Shown: positions 1 through 6,011 of the stretch, piece after piece
Numbering within the stretch: position 1 is the stretch's first letter
Layout: each line of letters starts with the position of its first letter
Assembly: GCA_031259505.1 (NCBI GenBank)
Contig: JAIRLL010000252.1
Coordinates: 1 to 6,273 of the forward strand
Direction: 5' to 3'
From: Tannerella sp.
GTDB taxonomy: Bacteria > Bacteroidota > Bacteroidia > Bacteroidales > Tannerellaceae
Length of the DNA stretch: 6,273 nucleotides
Made by a program: the position numbers and the translations under genes
The notes under the pieces: generated by a model
What the model was told of the DNA's origin: nothing
Seen by the model: only the letters and a program-made list of their open reading frames with translations
Databases searched by the model: none

Positions 1-147
1 CCCGTATTTCCGGAACATGTCCCCGTGTTTCCGGAACATGTCCCCGTGTTTCCGGAACATGTCCCCGTGTTTCCGGAACATGTCCCCGTATTTCCGGAAC
101 ATGTCCCCGTGTTTCCGGAACATGTTCCCGTGTTTCCGGAACATGTT
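1..147. repeat. 21-bp tandem repeat array, seven copies, open at left edge
   Basis: Seven uninterrupted copies of a 21-bp unit start at 1, 22, 43, 64, 85, 106 and 127. The unit is CCCGTRTTTCCGG followed by AACATGTY. Copies 1 and 5 carry A at the sixth base and the others carry G; copies 6 and 7 end in T instead of C. Otherwise the copies are identical. Each unit holds the palindrome TTCCGGAA and overlaps a second dyad centred on ACATGT, which becomes the perfect 12-bp palindrome GGAACATGTTCC in the last two copies. There are no spacers. Because 21 is a multiple of three and no stop codon occurs in any frame, the array is open in all six frames. It begins at the window edge, so its true length is unknown. 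It lies 36 bases upstream of the transporter start. It could be a variable-number repeat or a binding-site array. Confidence 0.97.
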
Positions 148-183
148 CCGAAGTTATCCATTCCGGAAAGCAGTCGCCATAAT

Positions 184-1341
184 ATGAATACAGTGAAAAC
201 GGAATCGCAATATTCCGCAATAAAACTGCTGCCCGTCCTTTTCAGTTTCTTCGTGATGGGATTCGTGGATGTAGTGGGCATATCGGTAAGCTACGTGAAG
301 CAGGATTTTGCGCTGAACGACAGGACGGCCAACCTGCTGCCGATGCTTGTCTTCCTCTGGTTTGCCGTGTGCTCCCTGCCGGCAGGCATCCTGATGAGGC
401 GCATCGGACGCAAAAAGACTGTGCTCGTCAGCGCCGTGATAACGGTCGCAGGGATGATGATACCTCTGCTCGATTATTCCTTTCTTACCGCCCTGACGGC
501 TTTTGCCCTGCTGGGTATCGGGAATACGATTCTCCAGGTGTCGCTGAACCCGCTGGTCACGAATGTTTCCCGAGCCGACAGACTGACCGGCATGCTTACG
601 CTCGGACAGTTTATCAAAGCCATATCATCGGCGTCGGGGCCGGTTGCAGCAGGCTTTGCCGCAGCAACGCTCGGTAACTGGAAATACATCTTTCCTGCCT
701 GTGCGGCTGTCACGGCATGTTCGTTCGTATGGCTGCTGCTCACCCCGATTCGGGAGGAACAGATCGCGGAAGCAGGGAACAGACAGCCCATTCTCAGCCT
801 GTTCAGAGATAAATATCTGCTGACGCTTTTCACCGCCATTCTGCTCGGCGTAGGATTTGAGGTCGGGCTGCTGACGGCCGTCCCCAAATACTTTCAGGAG
901 AGCTACGGCCTCTCCCTTGAAAAAGGAGGCTATGCCTGTACCCTTTACTTTATTGCGAGAACGGCCGGAACATTCGGCGGCGCCATTCTTCTCGGCAGGC
1001 TGCCCGTGCGAAAGTTCTTTACAGCCTCTCTTGTCATCGGCATCCTCGGTTTCCCGGTCTTTTTGCTGGCCGGCAATGCGACGGCGCTCTACATCAGTCT
1101 CTCTATTATCGGGCTGGCGTGCGCCAATATCTTTGCCATCATCTTCTCAACCGCATTGCAGTATAAAAAGGAATACGCCGACGGAATATCCGCCATGATG
1201 ATCATCGGCGTTTCGGGCGGCGCGCTGATTCCGCCGCTGATGGGTATTCTGGCAGATGCAACCACACAGCGGGCAAGTCTGGTGATACCGCTTTGCGCGC
1301 TCGCCTATATTCTTTATTGCTCCACCCGAATAAAACGTTGA
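184..1341 (+). CDS. MFS sugar-type transporter, 12 membrane segments
   Basis: This is a 385-residue integral inner-membrane carrier of the major facilitator superfamily, of usual length for the family. About twelve hydrophobic segments are visible in two halves, with a central hydrophilic loop near residues 190-210 (REEQIAEAGNRQ). The loop between segments 2 and 3 carries the MFS motif G68-I-L-M-R-R-I-G75-R-K-K78. The first segment contains GFVDVVG, which resembles sugar or sugar-acid carriers of Bacteroidota. I chose the ATG at 184 because residues before it would be a heptapeptide repeat (VPVFPEH) read from the tandem array, and because the protein then starts just before segment 1, as family members do. 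The frame is open through the array to the window edge, so it gives no start on its own. The downstream catabolic genes suggest that it imports their substrate, probably by proton symport; both points are inference. The substrate cannot be read from the sequence. Confidence 0.9.
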   Translation: MNTVKTESQYSAIKLLPVLFSFFVMGFVDVVGISVSYVKQDFALNDRTANLLPMLVFLWFAVCSLPAGILMRRIGRKKTVLVSAVITVAGMMIPLLDYSFLTALTAFALLGIGNTILQVSLNPLVTNVSRADRLTGMLTLGQFIKAISSASGPVAAGFAAATLGNWKYIFPACAAVTACSFVWLLLTPIREEQIAEAGNRQPILSLFRDKYLLTLFTAILLGVGFEVGLLTAVPKYFQESYGLSLEKGGYACTLYFIARTAGTFGGAILLGRLPVRKFFTASLVIGILGFPVFLLAGNATALYISLSIIGLACANIFAIIFSTALQYKKEYADGISAMMIIGVSGGALIPPLMGILADATTQRASLVIPLCALAYILYCSTRIKR

Positions 1342-1382
1342 GCGATGCGGGACAGATACAGTATTGCGCCTTTTCCTCCCGT

Positions 1383-1398
1383 CCGGAACGAGATCCGG
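1383..1398. promoter_or_regulatory. Inverted repeat CCGGA-N6-TCCGG, possible operator
   Basis: In the gap between the transporter and the cupin gene, CCGGA at 1383-1387 and TCCGG at 1394-1398 form a perfect inverted repeat around six bases. It lies about 70 bases upstream of the cupin start. It has no T tract, so an operator or RNA hairpin is as likely as a terminator. Its CCGGAAC core also occurs in every copy of the 21-bp array. Function is not established. Confidence 0.3.
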
Positions 1399-1411
1399 CG
1401 CGTCGAAAACC

Positions 1412-1435
1412 TTCCCGGAACGTTCGGAACGGGAA
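1412..1435. promoter_or_regulatory. Inverted repeat TTCCCG/CGGGAA before the cupin gene
   Basis: TTCCCG at 1412-1417 pairs with CGGGAA at 1430-1435, enclosing GAACGTTC, which is itself palindromic. The following bases (ATGATATTAATTTC) are A/T-rich but contain no T run, so it is a poor intrinsic terminator. It could be an operator or a processing hairpin between the transporter and the enzyme genes. I see no convincing TAnnTTTG promoter between here and 1465, which favours read-through from the transporter gene. Confidence 0.3.
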
Positions 1436-1464
1436 TGATATTAATTTCTTATCAATAAATAACT

Positions 1465-1881
1465 ATGAACAGTATTGAAAAATATGTGTACGACGGTATC
1501 GGGTATAACCCCGTACTCATCCGTCGGGGATGGCAGGTCGCCATACTGAACTGTCTGCCCGGGCACGGACTGAACGAGATAGACAGACTGGAAGTGCATA
1601 ACCGGACGGACGAAGTGTTTATCCTGCTAAAAGGCACGGCTGTCCTTATCGCAGGGAAGCCCGGCGACAAAACTCTGGAATATGAACCGGTAAAAATGGA
1701 ACAGGGACAAATCTACAATATACCGAAAGGCTGCTGGCATAATATTGCCATGGACGAAGAAGCCCGCCTTATCATTGTAGAAAACGACCACACGCACCGG
1801 AACGACGTCTCTTACCTGCCTCTGAACGCAGCGCAGCAAAGAGAATTGCGCGCCCTGATAAACGGGATCGTAAAACAGTAA
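1465..1881 (+). CDS. Small single-domain cupin protein
   Basis: This 138-residue cytoplasmic protein has one cupin beta-barrel. Motif 1 is reduced to H45-N-R-T-D-E50 followed by G57, so the second histidine of the usual HxH is replaced by R47. Motif 2 is complete: G81-x5-P87-x-G89-x2-H92, followed by N93. A metal site from H45, E50 and H92 is therefore plausible. There is no signal peptide. Small cupins of this kind include sugar isomerases, lyases and binding proteins, and the exact reaction cannot be told. The gene is first in a tight run of four; the RraA-like gene begins 12 bases after its stop, implying co-transcription. It may act on a pathway intermediate (anomer, lactone or keto acid) or as a sensor. 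The ATG at 1465 has an A/T-rich leader (AATAAATAACT) typical of Bacteroidota. Confidence 0.85.
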   Translation: MNSIEKYVYDGIGYNPVLIRRGWQVAILNCLPGHGLNEIDRLEVHNRTDEVFILLKGTAVLIAGKPGDKTLEYEPVKMEQGQIYNIPKGCWHNIAMDEEARLIIVENDHTHRNDVSYLPLNAAQQRELRALINGIVKQ

Positions 1882-1893
1882 ATACAAAAAGAC

Positions 1894-2586
1894 ATGGCAG
1901 TCTGGAAAAATGATGAAGAACTGTTCAGCCTTGCAAAGAAAGAACTGTTTGTCGCGCTCGTCGGGGACGTACTGGACAGGACAGGATTCCGCCGTCAGTT
2001 CCTCCCGCAGTCCATCAAGCCGCTGTGCGCCGGTTCTACAGTGATCGGCCGAGCGATGCCTGTGCTGGAGGCCGACGTGTTCGACGAAGTGGCGGAGGAC
2101 GGCAATAACCCCTTAATGAAAAAACCTTTCGGAATCATGTTCGAAGCGCTGGACAGCCTGAAAGAAAACGAAGTGTACGTATGTTCCGGCGCATCGCCCG
2201 GCTACGCGCTCTGGGGCGGACTGATGAGCGTCAGGGCGCAAAAACTGAAAGCGGCAGGCGCCGTAGTGAACGGCTTTTCAAGAGATACAAACGAGATTCT
2301 GAATATGAATTTCCCTGTTTTTTCGATGGGCAGCTATGCGCAGGATCAAGGCCCGCGAGGCAAGGTGATCGACTACGGATCAAGTATCGAATTTGGAGGA
2401 ATACGCATTCATCCCGGAGATATTGTGTATGGCGACCGCGACGGAACGCTTGTCGTCCCCCAACAGGTCGCAGAGGAAGCATTTGCCCTGGCCATAGAAA
2501 AAGCGCGTGGCGAAAAATCAGTACGAAAAGCATTGGAAGACGGCATGAGCGCTGCCGATGCATTTGAGAAATACGGTATCATGTAA
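1894..2586 (+). CDS. RraA-family protein, likely HMG/CHA-type pyruvate aldolase
   Basis: This is a 230-residue protein of the RraA/HMG-aldolase family, often mislabelled dimethylmenaquinone methyltransferase. It carries the metal-binding signature G-X20-R-D-X2-E/D of class II 4-hydroxy-4-methyl-2-oxoglutarate/4-carboxy-4-hydroxy-2-oxoadipate aldolases: G109, R130-D131, E134. The family C-terminal segment G175-D-I-V-Y-G-D-R-D-G-T-L-V-V-P189 is present. Having the full signature favours an aldolase over the RNase E inhibitor RraA, which does not use it for catalysis. Known members cleave 4-hydroxy-2-oxo acids to pyruvate plus a carbonyl compound with a divalent metal. A 2-keto-3-deoxy sugar acid, the expected product of the UxuA-like enzyme encoded two genes downstream, has the same 4-hydroxy-2-oxo core, so it is the inferred substrate. 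The SDR gene follows after 18 bases. The ATG at 1894 follows AAAAAGAC. Decarboxylase activity on oxaloacetate is an alternative known in this family. Confidence 0.85.
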   Translation: MAVWKNDEELFSLAKKELFVALVGDVLDRTGFRRQFLPQSIKPLCAGSTVIGRAMPVLEADVFDEVAEDGNNPLMKKPFGIMFEALDSLKENEVYVCSGASPGYALWGGLMSVRAQKLKAAGAVVNGFSRDTNEILNMNFPVFSMGSYAQDQGPRGKVIDYGSSIEFGGIRIHPGDIVYGDRDGTLVVPQQVAEEAFALAIEKARGEKSVRKALEDGMSAADAFEKYGIM

Positions 2587-2604
2587 CATTAGGAAATAAA
2601 GAAA

Positions 2605-3411
2605 ATGACAGACATAAACTTAAAAGGGAAAAAAGCCATAGTAACAGGAGGCGCGCAGGGCATAGGAGCACGGATATGCAAAGAACTGGCCGCATGTGGA
2701 GCCGATGTGCTCGTCAACTACCGTGCGAGCCAGGCGAAAGCGGAAGCGCTGGTGCAGGAACTGAAATCGGTATACGGAGTAGAAGCATACGCCGTGCAGG
2801 CGGATATATCCGTCCCGGAAAAAGTGGATGAACTTTTCGCACATGCGGACGCCCGTCTGGGGCGTGTAGACATTCTGGTGAACAACGCGGGAGTGGAAAA
2901 CATATCGCATATACTGGATCTGGAAGAATGTGAATGGGACAGAATTATGGGAACAAACCTGAAAGGCGCATTCCTTTGCGCCCAACAGGCCGGCAGGAGG
3001 ATGCAGCGCGGCGGCGGCGGCGTGATCATCAACATATCCTCCATCCACGACACGGTTCCCCGCAAAGGGCTGACTCATTACTGCACGTCTAAAGCCGGGC
3101 TGCAAATGCTGTCAAAATGCATGGCGCTGGAACTGGCCGAAGACCGCATACGCGTAGTAACCGTATCGCCCGGAGCCATCGAAACCGAAATGAACAGAGA
3201 AGAGATAGCCGCCTTCGGCGTCGATAAATTTAATCGCTGGATACCGCAGGGACGGATCGGATGTGTAGCCGATGTGGCGCCCGTGGTAGCGTTTCTCTGC
3301 TCCGACCGGGCATCCTATATTACAGGCACGGACATTTACGTAGACGGAGGATATTCCCTGTCTACCATACAGTATGATCCGAGACCGAAAGAAAGGAACA
3401 CGGAATCATAA
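2605..3411 (+). CDS. SDR-family NAD(P)-dependent dehydrogenase, glucose 1-dehydrogenase-like
   Basis: This is a 268-residue classical short-chain dehydrogenase/reductase of normal length. It shows the Rossmann nucleotide motif TGGAQGIG at 14-21, NNAG at 93-96, and the catalytic tetrad N118, S146, Y159 and K163. The C-terminal half has SPGAIETEM and, near the end, SYITGTDIYVDGGYS. NYR at 38-40, at the end of beta strand 2, resembles NADP-accepting members. NNAGVEN, SSIHDTVP and PGAIET match the pattern I recall from Bacillus glucose 1-dehydrogenases. SDR-type mannonate oxidoreductases (UxuB of Bacillus), as I recall, carry an NGAGGN-type motif, which is absent here. The likely reaction is oxidation of an aldose to an aldonolactone, or interconversion of a keto and hydroxy sugar acid, in the cytosol. 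AGGAAA lies about 10 bases before the ATG at 2605. It sits between the aldolase and dehydratase genes. The substrate is unknown. Confidence 0.88.
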   Translation: MTDINLKGKKAIVTGGAQGIGARICKELAACGADVLVNYRASQAKAEALVQELKSVYGVEAYAVQADISVPEKVDELFAHADARLGRVDILVNNAGVENISHILDLEECEWDRIMGTNLKGAFLCAQQAGRRMQRGGGGVIINISSIHDTVPRKGLTHYCTSKAGLQMLSKCMALELAEDRIRVVTVSPGAIETEMNREEIAAFGVDKFNRWIPQGRIGCVADVAPVVAFLCSDRASYITGTDIYVDGGYSLSTIQYDPRPKERNTES

Positions 3412-3424
3412 AATAAATACAGGC

Positions 3425-4486
3425 ATGAAATCAGGATTTGGATTATACAGACACATGCTCAATGCGGCGCACTACAGGTTCGCCAGACAGTGCGGGGCTA
3501 CTCATTTAGTCATACACCTTGTGGATTATTTCGGAACAGAAAAAAACAGCAAACACAATCCCAACCAGCCCGTTGGCGACGCCGCCGGATGGGGCGTCGC
3601 CGGTGAGGGAACGATATGGAGCGCCGACTGTCTGAAACGCCTGAAGGCCGAAATCCGCTCTTACGGACTGGAACTGGAAGCCATCGAAAACTTCGATCCG
3701 GCCATGTGGTACGATATTCTGCTCGACGGCCCACGCAAAAAGGAACAGATGAACAACATCAAGCAGTTGATCAAAAATGTGGGCGAGGCGGGCATTCCGG
3801 TATTCGGATATAACTTCTCCCTGGCAGGAGTATCGTCCCGCATAGAAGGAGAATTTGCCAGAGGGCAGGCCATCTCGGCAGGTATGGACGGCGTGGATAT
3901 GACGCCCCTGCCCAACGGCATGGTATGGAATATGGTCTATGACAAAGACGCCCCTGCGGGACAGATAGCCCGGATAAATCATGAAGAGTTGTGGAACAGG
4001 TTTCAATATTTTATAGATGAAATCATACCTGTGGCAGAAAAGGCAGGCGTCGCCATGGCCGCACATCCCGACGACCCGCCCGCGCCCCGTGTGCGGGATA
4101 CGCCCAGACTGGTATATCAGCCCTATATGTATCAAAGACTCATCGACGCAAATCCCGCCCCGGCAAACAAACTGGAGTTCTGCCTCGGCTCGATAGCCGA
4201 GATGACGGAAGGCGACATATACGATGCCGTAGACGAATACAGCAGACAGGACAGGATAGCATATATTCACTTCAGAAACATTACCGGAAAAGCGCCGCAT
4301 TATAAAGAAGTATTTATAGACGAGGGCGACATTGACATGATAAAGGTATTGAAAATATTGAAGAAAAACGGTTTCAACGGAGCGCTTGTCCCCGACCATA
4401 CGCCCCGTATGACATGCGACGCACCCTGGCACGCCGGCATGGCATACGCGATGGGATACATGGCGGCGGCGATAAAGTCGCTGTAA
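3425..4486 (+). CDS. UxuA-like (mannonate dehydratase family) sugar-acid dehydratase
   Basis: This is a 353-residue TIM-barrel protein of the UxuA family, close in length to the Streptococcus suis enzyme and shorter than E. coli UxuA (394). The catalytic and metal positions are kept: H214 in HPDDPP, C253 in FCLGS, H282 in HFRN and D324 in PDH. They are offset by a near-constant 14-16 residues from H198, C237, H266 and D310 of the S. suis enzyme. The family reaction is Mn-dependent dehydration of D-mannonate to 2-keto-3-deoxygluconate. After D324-H325 the usual GR is replaced by TPRMTCDAPWHAGM, and the N-terminus (FGLYRHMLNAAHYRFARQ) is also unlike E. coli UxuA, so another aldonate may be the substrate. 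I chose the ATG at 3425, 13 bases after the SDR stop. An in-frame ATG at 3374 would overlap the SDR gene by 38 bases. It is the last gene of the tight catabolic run. Confidence 0.88.
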   Translation: MKSGFGLYRHMLNAAHYRFARQCGATHLVIHLVDYFGTEKNSKHNPNQPVGDAAGWGVAGEGTIWSADCLKRLKAEIRSYGLELEAIENFDPAMWYDILLDGPRKKEQMNNIKQLIKNVGEAGIPVFGYNFSLAGVSSRIEGEFARGQAISAGMDGVDMTPLPNGMVWNMVYDKDAPAGQIARINHEELWNRFQYFIDEIIPVAEKAGVAMAAHPDDPPAPRVRDTPRLVYQPYMYQRLIDANPAPANKLEFCLGSIAEMTEGDIYDAVDEYSRQDRIAYIHFRNITGKAPHYKEVFIDEGDIDMIKVLKILKKNGFNGALVPDHTPRMTCDAPWHAGMAYAMGYMAAAIKSL

Positions 4487-4531
4487 ACACGGGTTCGGGA
4501 GGCGTATGATTCGTTTTTCTATTGACATGTA

Positions 4532-4562
4532 TCTCCTGCGGAGAATCAATTCGCTGCTTTTT
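4532..4562 (+). terminator. Weak hairpin after the dehydratase gene
   Basis: TCTCC (4532-4536) pairs with GGAGA (4540-4544) around a TGC loop, about 45 bases after the dehydratase stop. A five-T run follows only at 4558-4562, 13 bases beyond the stem, so this is a marginal intrinsic terminator. It lies between the first gene cluster and the promoter of the next unit, where a transcript end is expected. Confidence 0.3.
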
Positions 4563-4594
4563 ATCCGGGAAACATTTTATTCCGCGCGCCTTAC

Positions 4595-4625
4595 TTGCCG
4601 GATTCAAAACAATTGCATAGCTTTG
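4595..4625 (+). promoter_or_regulatory. Bacteroidota-type promoter for the Tat ORF and lactonase
   Basis: TTG at 4595-4597 and TAGCTTTG at 4618-4625 fit the Bacteroidota -33/-7 pattern (TTG, about 20 bases, TAnnTTTG), and the -7 box is a full match. Transcription would begin around 4632, leaving a leader of about 17 bases before the ATG at 4649. This implies that the Tat-signal ORF and lactonase can be expressed apart from the upstream catabolic run. Confidence 0.7.
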
Positions 4626-4648
4626 TGTCCAAAACAGAACAGGCAGAC

Positions 4649-4828
4649 ATGAACCCGTCAAGAAGAAAATTTCTATCATCCACCGCATCATGCGCCGCAG
4701 CCTCCCTCGTGGCGCAGGAAACGTTCGGCAGCGAGGCGCTCCACAGGATAAGTTCCCCCGACAGTCATTCCCTGCAGTTCGAAGTCAGAAACTGGTGCAC
4801 GAACCTCTCTTTATATTCACAAATATGA
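4649..4828 (+). CDS. 59-residue ORF with Tat-type signal peptide, possibly a gene remnant
   Basis: The product starts MNPSRRKFLSS, a good twin-arginine signal (S/T-R-R-x-F-L-K), followed by an alanine-rich hydrophobic stretch (TASCAAASLVA, residues 12-22) and a plausible cleavage region before GSEAL. Only about 30 residues follow, ending NWCTNLSLYSQI, with no domain I recognise. Its TGA (4826-4828) overlaps the lactonase ATG (4825-4827) in an ATGA arrangement, which suggests translational coupling. The ATG at 4649 is 17 bases after the expected transcription start of the promoter at 4595-4625. A Tat signal on so short a mature chain is odd. It could be the stub of an exported oxidoreductase or hydrolase whose body was deleted, or a true small exported protein. 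An in-frame ATG at 4595 lies inside the promoter and is not used here. Confidence 0.5.
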   Translation: MNPSRRKFLSSTASCAAASLVAQETFGSEALHRISSPDSHSLQFEVRNWCTNLSLYSQI

Positions 4829-5976
4829 AACAAGTCATTTTGTCATTAATCACCGGTCTGCTGCCCGTCCCCGAGGCAGCGGGCGAAGGCTTTTACCGCC
4901 TCCTGACGGGGAGCTACACCGGAAATATAGCCGCCACAGGCATTCATGCATATACGGTAGACTGCGTTGCGGGCAAGGCGGAACTGCTGTCGTCGGACGG
5001 CGAAACGGTCAATCCGAGCTACCTGTCTCTGTCGCCGGACGGTCGCTTCCTGTATGCCGTGAGCGAGCACGGCGCCGGGAGTGCAGTCCGCGCCTATGCT
5101 TTCGACCGGGCAGCGGGTCGCCTGATGCCACTCAATGCAGTGAAGACCGGCGGCGCCGATCCGTGCTATCTGTCCGTAACGGAGAAGCACGTGATCACGG
5201 CCGACTATTCGGGCGGCGCCATTTCCGTCTTCGGGCGGAAAACAGACGGTTCTCTCACGGATACGCTGCAGGTAATTCATCACACAGGTAAAAGCGTGCA
5301 TCCCGAACGACAGAAAACGCCGCACGTGCATCAGACAATTTTCACGCCGGACGGCGCTTTTCTGGCGGTAAACGACCTGGGGACCGACCGTGTGACGATC
5401 TACCGCTACTGTCCCGAAACCGCAGACAGGAGTCTGACGCCCGTCGACAGCTTAACGCCAAAACGTGGCGGCGGCCCGCGACATCTCGCCTTCCATCCCT
5501 GTCCCGAACAGATCATTGCCGCTCAACGCTCGCCGGATTTCATTCCTGCATATATCGCCTGCGTGTTGCACGAACTGGACGGAACGGTCTCGACCCTCGC
5601 CATTGACGCGACGGGCAGGCTCAAACTGCTGCACGAGACATCCATCGTGCGTCGCAGCGATGTGCAGACCGGAGCGGCCGACATCCGTTTTTCGCCCGAC
5701 GGCCGTTTCCTGTACGCCTCCAACCGCGGCACGGCGAACGACATCACTTGCTTTGCAGTAGAATCCGACGGCCGGCTGACCCTTGTCCAGCAGATAACGT
5801 CGGCCGGCGTCACGCCACGCAACTTTGCCCTCACGCCGGACGGGAAATACCTTTTTGTCGCCAATCAGCAGACAGACAACATCGTCGTCTTTGCGCGCAA
5901 CGCGGAAACAGGCCAACTGACATCCACCGGACAGGAAATAAGGACGAAACAGCCGGTTTGTCTGCTGTTCTTCTGA
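4825..5976 (+). CDS. Lactonase family beta-propeller protein (6-phosphogluconolactonase Pgl/YbhE type)
   Basis: This is a 383-residue seven-bladed beta-propeller of the Pgl/YbhE lactonase family (E. coli Pgl is 331 residues). Blade repeats with LSPDGRFLYAV-like strands recur from start to end: LTGSYTGN at 27-34, TPHVHQ at 165-170, NDLGTDRV at 183-190, GGGPRHLAFHP at 215-225, then SPDGRFLYASNRG and TPDGKYLFVANQQTDNIVVF. The C-terminal EIRTKQPVCL is the family's normal end. The family hydrolyses sugar lactones to aldonic acids. I chose the ATG at 4825 because it follows an A/T-rich leader, overlaps the upstream stop as ATGA, and gives a short hydrophobic N-terminus (VILSLITGLLPV) that may be a Sec signal; the cell location is therefore uncertain. 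Between HP225 and HELDG249 there are about 15 more residues than the family usually has. It could open the lactone made by the SDR, though it has its own promoter. Confidence 0.85.
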   Translation: MKQVILSLITGLLPVPEAAGEGFYRLLTGSYTGNIAATGIHAYTVDCVAGKAELLSSDGETVNPSYLSLSPDGRFLYAVSEHGAGSAVRAYAFDRAAGRLMPLNAVKTGGADPCYLSVTEKHVITADYSGGAISVFGRKTDGSLTDTLQVIHHTGKSVHPERQKTPHVHQTIFTPDGAFLAVNDLGTDRVTIYRYCPETADRSLTPVDSLTPKRGGGPRHLAFHPCPEQIIAAQRSPDFIPAYIACVLHELDGTVSTLAIDATGRLKLLHETSIVRRSDVQTGAADIRFSPDGRFLYASNRGTANDITCFAVESDGRLTLVQQITSAGVTPRNFALTPDGKYLFVANQQTDNIVVFARNAETGQLTSTGQEIRTKQPVCLLFF

Positions 5977-6011
5977 CTTGAGGCGAAACTGATGCCGTGT
6001 CAACGCCCGGG

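Noticed and set aside
1..147. CRISPR array
   Set aside because: The 21-bp units abut directly with no unique spacers, and no cas genes are present.
25..183. Transporter starting at the ATG at 25
   Set aside because: That reading adds only VPVFPEH heptapeptides from the tandem array. The ATG at 184 gives a normal MFS length and N-terminus.
1412..1435. Intrinsic terminator after the transporter
   Set aside because: The stem is only six pairs and no T tract follows, so I kept it only as an inverted repeat of unknown role.
2605..3411. Naming the SDR uxuB or kduD because it sits beside a uxuA-like gene
   Set aside because: The motifs resemble glucose 1-dehydrogenases instead, and the substrate cannot be fixed from sequence.
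3374..3424. Upstream start for the dehydratase
   Set aside because: It would overlap the end of the SDR gene by 38 bases and add a charged tail not expected for the family. The ATG at 3425 fits better.
3506..4549. 347-residue minus-strand ORF
   Set aside because: It lies opposite the dehydratase gene, has no recognisable domain, and its composition is typical of a shadow frame.
4690..4824. Lactonase starting at the ATG at 4690
   Set aside because: The added residues are the Tat-signal ORF read in another frame and carry no lactonase-like sequence. The ATG at 4825 has the expected A/T-rich leader.
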